Positions 12,059 through 16,076 of a stretch of 16,076 nucleotides of DNA are shown piece by piece. A program made the position numbers and the translations under genes. The first letter of the stretch is position 1, and each line of letters starts with the position of its first letter. Below the pieces are notes generated by a model that worked only from the letters and a program-made list of their open reading frames with translations, was not told where the DNA came from and made no database searches. The DNA is from Elstera sp044372965. GTDB lineage: Bacteria > Pseudomonadota > Alphaproteobacteria > Elsterales > Elsteraceae. The stretch lies in the NCBI RefSeq assembly GCF_044372965.1, contig NZ_JBILQX010000071.1, forward strand, positions 1-16,076, in the 5' to 3' direction.

Positions 12059-13638
12059 TAGGCAAGTCCCAAACTGGAGAGGGGCAAATCGATACCGAGG
12101 TAGAGTTCTACCCAGGCTTCATCGGGCGTTTCCGAGGCGAAGACCAGCAGATACTCGGCTTCCGGCGCAGGGGCCTTCAGACCGGTGTCACGCGCATAGA
12201 GCATAGCCGATACGGTGCGTTCCATCACCCCGTCGGGGGTTTCGCGCGTCTCGGTCAGGCGGCGCGGGGCAATGCGGCGCTCGCCGGGGAGCCATTGGCG
12301 CGTGTAGGTATGGCCTGCTTTGGTTTGGAACTCGGGCCAGCCGATCATCCCGTCTTCCTTGGCCAGCCAAAAAGCCCATTCGTCGGCATCCGCCGGAAAA
12401 ACTTCATCGATCTTGGCGAAATAGCGCGCGGTATCGGGCTTTCCCTGGGCCGAAAGCGCCACTTCAACGAAGCTTTGCTCGCCAATTGTTAGCCACGCGA
12501 GGGTTGGTGCGGTCGCGCTGTCTTTTTCCCCCGCGAGCGTGCTGATCGCCGTCACGCTCACCACCCCGCCCCCATTGGCCGGGCGCGGCACGGGGGAGGT
12601 CGGCCCCAACAGAATGAAGGAGGAGGGGTCGAGCGTTAGCCCCATGCCGAGGCGCAAATAATCGGGCCGGTAGAGGGTTTTACCGGAAACCTTATTCTGA
12701 AGAATGCTTTTGCCCAGCCCAAAAGGGGTCGATCCCATATCACTCTCCGCTGACGCGGCGGGCTTATTGCGCCGCCGCAGGATAAACCAATAGACGGCAC
12801 CGCCCACGACGAGCAGCACGATGACCCAACCCCAGCCGAAGCCGCTGCTTTCCTCCTGCGCCACATCGGGCGGCAGATAATTCGGATCGCGCGGCTTACC
12901 CGCTTGGGCGGCGATCGACCGGTCGACTTCGGCGAGCTTAGCCTTCATCTCCGGATCGGTCTGCGCCAGCTTATCGGCCTCCGCACGCCAGGCGAGATAG
13001 CTGGGGTCTTCGGCGCGATTGTGGAAAAAGGCGGCGTGGCTCGGCGTGCTGAGCGAATTCATCATGAAGAACAGCATGGCCGCATCCATCATGCCGAAGC
13101 GCGACGGCCCGGCATAATAGGGCGGTACATATTGCTGATAGGCGGGGTTTTGGCGCGGGACGCGCAAGCCGCTGCTGGTGGTGTAACTGCCGCCGCTGTT
13201 CGACGAGAAAGGGCCGCTCCCGGCATTCGGCACGCTGCCGGTGCCGCTTCGGGGGGCCGCAGGGGCCTGTTTCGCCTGGAAATCCGAAAGGCCCTGCCGG
13301 GACGTAGCGCGCGAGGCATCGCGGTCGCTGGACGAGAGCGAGGGGGTACGGCTGGGCGCACTCGGTGTCGCACTCGGGCGGCTGTAGCCGCCGGAGGAGC
13401 CGCTATTGCCGGAAAACGAGGGGGTGCGCGAACTGCTGCTGCCAGAGCGCGAATAGCCGCCACTGGAGCGGCCGCCGCTGCTGCGCGCCTCGGCCCCGTC
13501 ACTCCACAGCGCCACCGCCGCAGGAGCGGCCGCGATCAGCGTCGCGACGGTACGCGCGCTAACCAACGCCGGAAGAGGATGGGAGACTGCCACGAGAGCG
13601 GCCAAGATAATCGCTAGCCCTTGACGCAAGATCCTCAC
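12058..13638 (-). CDS. DUF2491 (YjfK-like) protein with secreted Ser/Gly-rich N-terminal extension and membrane anchor
   Basis: This is a large (526-residue) version of a normally soluble protein of about 220 residues. From the GTG at 13638 the order is: N-terminal signal-like hydrophobic segment (about 5-18), a second Ala-rich hydrophobic stretch (about 29-46), and a long Ser/Gly/Thr/Pro-rich low-complexity region (about 52-150). Then come a Tyr/Pro/Met-rich part (MMDAAMLFFMMNS near 183-195), a helical charged segment ending in the KPRDPNYLPPDV motif, and a transmembrane helix (about 268-287, WGWVIVLLVVGGAVYWFIL) followed by RRR. A C-terminal DUF2491 domain covers about 302-526. I chose GTG 13638 because AAGGGAG lies about 9-10 bases upstream; the open frame continues to a TTG at 13689, but that start would sit about 8 bases after the predicted transcription start. 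It is first in the operon and overlaps the DUF350 gene by one base. Function is unknown. Confidence 0.82.
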   Translation of the reverse strand: MRILRQGLAIILAALVAVSHPLPALVSARTVATLIAAAPAAVALWSDGAEARSSGGRSSGGYSRSGSSSSRTPSFSGNSGSSGGYSRPSATPSAPSRTPSLSSSDRDASRATSRQGLSDFQAKQAPAAPRSGTGSVPNAGSGPFSSNSGGSYTTSSGLRVPRQNPAYQQYVPPYYAGPSRFGMMDAAMLFFMMNSLSTPSHAAFFHNRAEDPSYLAWRAEADKLAQTDPEMKAKLAEVDRSIAAQAGKPRDPNYLPPDVAQEESSGFGWGWVIVLLVVGGAVYWFILRRRNKPAASAESDMGSTPFGLGKSILQNKVSGKTLYRPDYLRLGMGLTLDPSSFILLGPTSPVPRPANGGGVVSVTAISTLAGEKDSATAPTLAWLTIGEQSFVEVALSAQGKPDTARYFAKIDEVFPADADEWAFWLAKEDGMIGWPEFQTKAGHTYTRQWLPGERRIAPRRLTETRETPDGVMERTVSAMLYARDTGLKAPAPEAEYLLVFASETPDEAWVELYLGIDLPLSSLGLA

Positions 13639-13677
13639 CCGCTCCCACTCCCTTATCGCGCGCCCTTGCGGACCTCT

Positions 13678-13697
13678 CGGGCGGACCAAACCGCCCG
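13678..13697 (-). other. Hairpin in the leader of the DUF2491 operon
   Basis: CGGGCGG (13678-13684) and CCGCCCG (13691-13697) form a perfect 7-bp stem with a 6-base loop. It lies 7 bases downstream of the TATAAT, so the operon transcript would begin at or within it. It may protect the 5' end or affect initiation; it could also form the 3' end of the chemoreceptor C transcript, whose stop is about 64 bases upstream. No T-run follows. Confidence 0.45.
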
Positions 13698-13703
13698 CCG
13701 CGC

Positions 13704-13709
13704 ATTATA
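13704..13709 (-). promoter_or_regulatory. Candidate -10 box for the DUF2491-DUF350-PspA operon
   Basis: The minus strand carries a perfect TATAAT at 13704-13709, about 66 bases upstream of the GTG start at 13638. The hexamer 17 bases further upstream, AAGACG (13727-13732), matches TTGACA only at its GAC core. A promoter with a strong -10 and weak -35 suggests help from an activator, or constitutive modest expression. Confidence 0.5.
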
Positions 13710-13760
13710 CTTAGGAAACGGGTCGGCGTCTTGCACCTCTCGCAGCAACAAATCTTCCGG

Positions 13761-15449
13761 CTATCGCGCCGCCCGCACTTTCCCGAGGAAGCTATTGACC
13801 TGCTGGTCCAGCATCATCCCGCTCTGGCGCAGGTCCGCAGCCGCGGTCAGCACAAATTCAGCCGAATTTTTAAGATTTCGCGCCGCCGACGAAACGTCGC
13901 CGACCATTCCCGACACGTCCGAGGTGCGATGCGCCACGTCTTGGGCGTTGCGGGCGATTTCCTGCGTCGCAGCCCCTTGATTGACGACGGCATTGGCGAT
14001 GACGCCGCTGGTATTATTCACCTCCAACATCGTCGCCGTGACCTGCCGAATGGAGGCCGCCGAACTTTGGGTAGCCGCCTGAATGGCCTGGACTTGCGCC
14101 GAAATTTCTTCGGTTGCCCGGGCGGTTTGGTTTGCCAGCGCCTTCACTTCCGACGCCACGACCGCAAAGCCTTTGCCCGCATCCCCCGCCCGCGCGGCTT
14201 CGATTGTGGCATTAAGGGCCAGCAGATTGGTCTGCCCGGCAATATCGGCGATAAGCTTAACGACAAGGCTGATACGATTGGCTGTTTCGGCCAAATCTTG
14301 CACTTTCTCGTTACTGCTGCCCGTTTGCGCGACCGCCTGTTCGATCATGCGCGTTGATTCCGACACGCGCTGTCCGATTTCGGCAATCGACGCGCTAAGT
14401 TCAACCGTTGCCGAAGCGACGGTTTGCACGCCCTGCGTGGCCTGCTCGGCGGAGGCGGCCACATCGGATGAGCGTTGCGAGGTTTGCTGCGAAGTGGTCG
14501 CCATGCCCTCGGCGGTGGTTTCCAATTGGGCGGCGGCGGTATTCACTTGTTGGATAACAGCGCCGATACTCTGTTCGAACGCGCGGATGCTCGCTTCGAT
14601 GATCCGGGCATGATCGAGCTTTTGAGCCTGGTCCCGGGCTTGATCCTCACGCAGAACCTCGGCTTCCTGAAGCTGGCTTTGGAAGGATTGCAGCGTCTCG
14701 GCCATCCGGCCAATCTCGTCGCGGCGCTGACCGATATCGATCCGGCTGGTCAAATCCCCCGCCGCCAAACTCGCCATGCGCCGGTCGATCAACGCCAGGG
14801 GGAGCGTGATATTGCGGCCAATCATATAAATGATGAAGGCCATGACCCCAACGAAGAGCAGGAGGAGAGCGCCAATTTGCTTGATTAGATCATTAAAAAC
14901 TTTATCAACATCATCGATATAAACACCACTTGTTATGTAAATTCCCCAGGGATCGAAACGCTTCATATGATTAATTTTTAAAACCGGCTGATCAGACCCT
15001 AGTTTTTTAAAGTAATAATTCAGTTGAGCTTCTGATTTTTCGCGCATCAAGGCCATTTGCGCCGTGATGATCGGCTTGCCCTGGCTATCTTTCAGGCCGG
15101 TTGCATCCTTTCCCTCCAACTGCGGCACGACCGGATTAATTAGCATCACCCCGTCCAAGGTAGCGGCGGCGATGTAATTTTGACCGTTCTCGTATCGCAT
15201 CGCAGAAAGATGATCGTGAAATTCTTTCAGCGCTTGCTCCCGGGGGATACGCCCTTGCGTTACCTGGTTTTCATAATATTGCGCGCTCGAATAGGCTAAA
15301 TCCGTTACCGCGCGGAGCTTCGCGAACCGATCCTCCATCATTTGCGCGCGCATAATATAGGTTATAATTCCGCTAATAACGATTACAGATAGGGTTGAAA
15401 GACCTAAAATAATCCATAATTTTTGCTTAACACTCAATTTGCTTAACAT
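13761..15449 (-). CDS. Methyl-accepting chemotaxis protein C with single-Cache sensor domain
   Basis: This is a 562-residue transmembrane chemoreceptor. TM1 is at about residues 11-33. The periplasmic domain (about 40-188) fits the sCache_2 type: an N-terminal helical hairpin with a long helix (AYSSAQYYENQV), the LSAMRYENGQNYIAAATLDG strand, the VMLINPVVPQLEGKDATGLK segment with the conserved N/HP..LEGKD motif, DSQGKPI, and the closing FDPWGIYITSGVYIDDVD. TM2 is at about 191-211, HAMP at 212-264, and the signalling domain has the tip GQTNLLALNATIEAARAGDA. Cache domains of this type often sense small organic acids, but the ligand is not predictable here. The ATG at 15449 (MLSKLS) has GGAG about 9 bases upstream; a GTG at 15464 is possible in frame. 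The sensor-coding part (about 14880-15460) is strongly AT-rich compared with the rest of the gene. Confidence 0.95.
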   Translation of the reverse strand: MLSKLSVKQKLWIILGLSTLSVIVISGIITYIMRAQMMEDRFAKLRAVTDLAYSSAQYYENQVTQGRIPREQALKEFHDHLSAMRYENGQNYIAAATLDGVMLINPVVPQLEGKDATGLKDSQGKPIITAQMALMREKSEAQLNYYFKKLGSDQPVLKINHMKRFDPWGIYITSGVYIDDVDKVFNDLIKQIGALLLLFVGVMAFIIYMIGRNITLPLALIDRRMASLAAGDLTSRIDIGQRRDEIGRMAETLQSFQSQLQEAEVLREDQARDQAQKLDHARIIEASIRAFEQSIGAVIQQVNTAAAQLETTAEGMATTSQQTSQRSSDVAASAEQATQGVQTVASATVELSASIAEIGQRVSESTRMIEQAVAQTGSSNEKVQDLAETANRISLVVKLIADIAGQTNLLALNATIEAARAGDAGKGFAVVASEVKALANQTARATEEISAQVQAIQAATQSSAASIRQVTATMLEVNNTSGVIANAVVNQGAATQEIARNAQDVAHRTSDVSGMVGDVSSAARNLKNSAEFVLTAAADLRQSGMMLDQQVNSFLGKVRAAR

Positions 15450-15658
15450 GGCAATACTCCACACCTTTAAAAAGATCGCCTACCGATAAAATCCCGCCTA
15501 AAAAGAGAATTATTATCACGCAATAGCAACCAATGATGTGTTTTAGCAGAGTGTCGCAGTGCGAGAAATTGTTAAAAAATACCACAGAACCATCGGATGC
15601 CTGCGCAAAGCTGCGCAGGCACAGAATTAACGCTGAACTGAAGAGACGGGGCGGGCGT
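15450..15658. promoter_or_regulatory. AT-rich intergenic region upstream of chemoreceptor C
   Basis: These 209 bases hold no gene. The AT-rich segment 15455-15590 is the likely promoter area of chemoreceptor C; GATAATAAT on the minus strand around 15510-15520 could be a -10, but no convincing -35 is seen. A strong hairpin lies at the amidase end. Confidence 0.5.
15598..15621 (-). terminator. Strong hairpin after the amidase gene, probable 3' end
   Basis: TGCCTGCGCA (15598-15607) and TGCGCAGGCA (15612-15621) form a perfect 10-bp GC-rich stem with a 4-base loop, about 37 bases after the amidase stop on the minus strand. The nearest T-run on that strand (TTTTTT) is about 20 bases beyond the hairpin rather than adjacent, so it is an atypical terminator. 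Confidence 0.5.
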
Positions 15659-16076
15659 CTAGACGGTAAAAAAAGCGTCGACCGCCAAGGTTAGGCGACT
15701 TGCGAGTTTGCGCTGATACGCCTCCCCCCGCAGGGCTTTTTCGTCTTCCCGGTTGGACAAAAACCCCATTTCCACAAGAATCGAGGGGATATCGGGGGAG
15801 CGCAGCACGGCGAAATTGGCCTGGCGATGCGGCTTTTGCAACGGCGGGAAAGCCGGGGTCATTTTCGCTAAAGTGGCATGGGCGAGGGCGAGGGAGTTAT
15901 TCGTCGTCTCGCGGTGCATCAGGTCGAGCAGGATAGTTTTCACCTGCCGGGAATGGTGCGACAGGTCGAGCCCGCCGACAAAATCGGCGGCATTTTCACG
16001 GTCAGCCAGCGCGGCAGTCATATTATCGGAGGCTTTATCCGACAGGGTATAGACCGAAAAACCGCGTGCATCAGGG
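15659..16076 (-). CDS. N-acetylmuramoyl-L-alanine amidase (AmiC-type), C-terminal part
   Basis: This is the 3' portion (about 139 codons) of a gene whose start lies beyond the right edge; the frame is open to base 16076 (PDARGFSVYTLSDKASDN) and stops with TAG at 15659-15661. It is the C-terminal half of an Amidase_3 zinc enzyme, which cleaves the amide between MurNAc and the stem peptide during cell separation. Diagnostic segments are ENAADFVGGLDLS, ILLDLMHRETTNNSLALAHA, HRQANFAVLRSPDIPSILVE and MGFLSNREDE, where the Glu of ILVEMGF is the catalytic glutamate. The N-terminal zinc ligands and any AMIN or signal domain are not in view. Export to the periplasm is expected from the family, not seen here. 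Only the C-terminal portion can be judged. Confidence 0.92.
   Translation of the reverse strand, partial: PDARGFSVYTLSDKASDNMTAALADRENAADFVGGLDLSHHSRQVKTILLDLMHRETTNNSLALAHATLAKMTPAFPPLQKPHRQANFAVLRSPDIPSILVEMGFLSNREDEKALRGEAYQRKLASRLTLAVDAFFTV

Noticed and set aside
13400..13480. Repetitive-looking Gly/Ser codons that might suggest a tandem repeat or CRISPR-like array
   Set aside because: There are no regular units or spacers; this is the low-complexity Ser/Gly-rich coding region of the DUF2491 fusion protein.
13639..13689. Upstream TTG start for the DUF2491 fusion protein
   Set aside because: It would lie only about 8 bases from the predicted transcription start and inside the leader hairpin. 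The GTG at 13638 has a good ribosome site and opens directly into the signal-like segment.
15466..15494. Possible sigma-28 (flagellar) promoter, TAAA and CCGATAA on the plus strand
   Set aside because: The spacing (12 bases) is wrong for the sigma-28 consensus, and it points away from the chemoreceptor gene with no plus-strand gene after it.

Overview
The window looks like a chromosomal segment of a GC-rich alphaproteobacterium, most probably of the Rhodospirillales type. This is inferred from gene content (DUF484-xerC, a small transaldolase divergent from priA, several Cache/HAMP chemoreceptors, short intergenic gaps) and from the strong GC bias of the coding regions, not from a database match. 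Almost everything is ordinary housekeeping, sensory or stress-response content. There is no CRISPR array, prophage, insertion sequence, rRNA or tRNA that I can see.

Layout, left to right. (1) 1-940, plus strand: the 3' part of a flavodoxin-fold NAD(P)H oxidoreductase and a MarR-type winged-helix regulator. (2) 944-3675, minus strand: two tandem paralogous chemoreceptors (here A and B) that have two closely spaced membrane helices and almost no periplasmic domain. (3) 3814-6189, minus strand: a compact operon of small transaldolase, a DUF484 GAF-like protein and the tyrosine recombinase XerC. (4) 6283-8520, plus strand: priA, divergent from the transaldolase. (5) 8515-10052, minus strand: a ParD/ParE-type toxin-antitoxin pair followed 12 nt later by a PLP-dependent serine/threonine dehydratase, whose stop overlaps that of priA. 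(6) 10212-10664, plus strand: a small exported or membrane-anchored protein I do not recognise. (7) 10669-10827: a dense chain of seven hairpins arranged as two inverted half-units, between convergent genes. (8) 10832-13638, minus strand: a three-gene operon of DUF2491 protein (with a secreted Ser/Gly-rich N-terminal extension), DUF350 membrane protein and PspA/IM30 protein, matching the YjfK/YjfL/YjfJ set of E. coli. (9) 13761-15449, minus strand: a third chemoreceptor (C) with a full single-Cache sensor domain. (10) 15659-16076, minus strand: the C-terminal end of an AmiC-type N-acetylmuramoyl-L-alanine amidase.

How the genes fit together. The chemoreceptors would feed a CheA/CheW pathway encoded elsewhere. 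XerC acts in chromosome dimer resolution and PriA in replication restart, so the middle of the window is a genome-maintenance block. The DUF2491-DUF350-PspA operon has the make-up of a membrane-stress system. The two most interesting items are that operon, where the normally soluble DUF2491 protein appears to be membrane-tethered with a long extracytoplasmic Ser-rich region, and the symmetric seven-hairpin element just downstream of it. The sensor-domain part of chemoreceptor C is strikingly AT-rich compared with its own signalling domain, suggesting a different history for the ligand-binding half.
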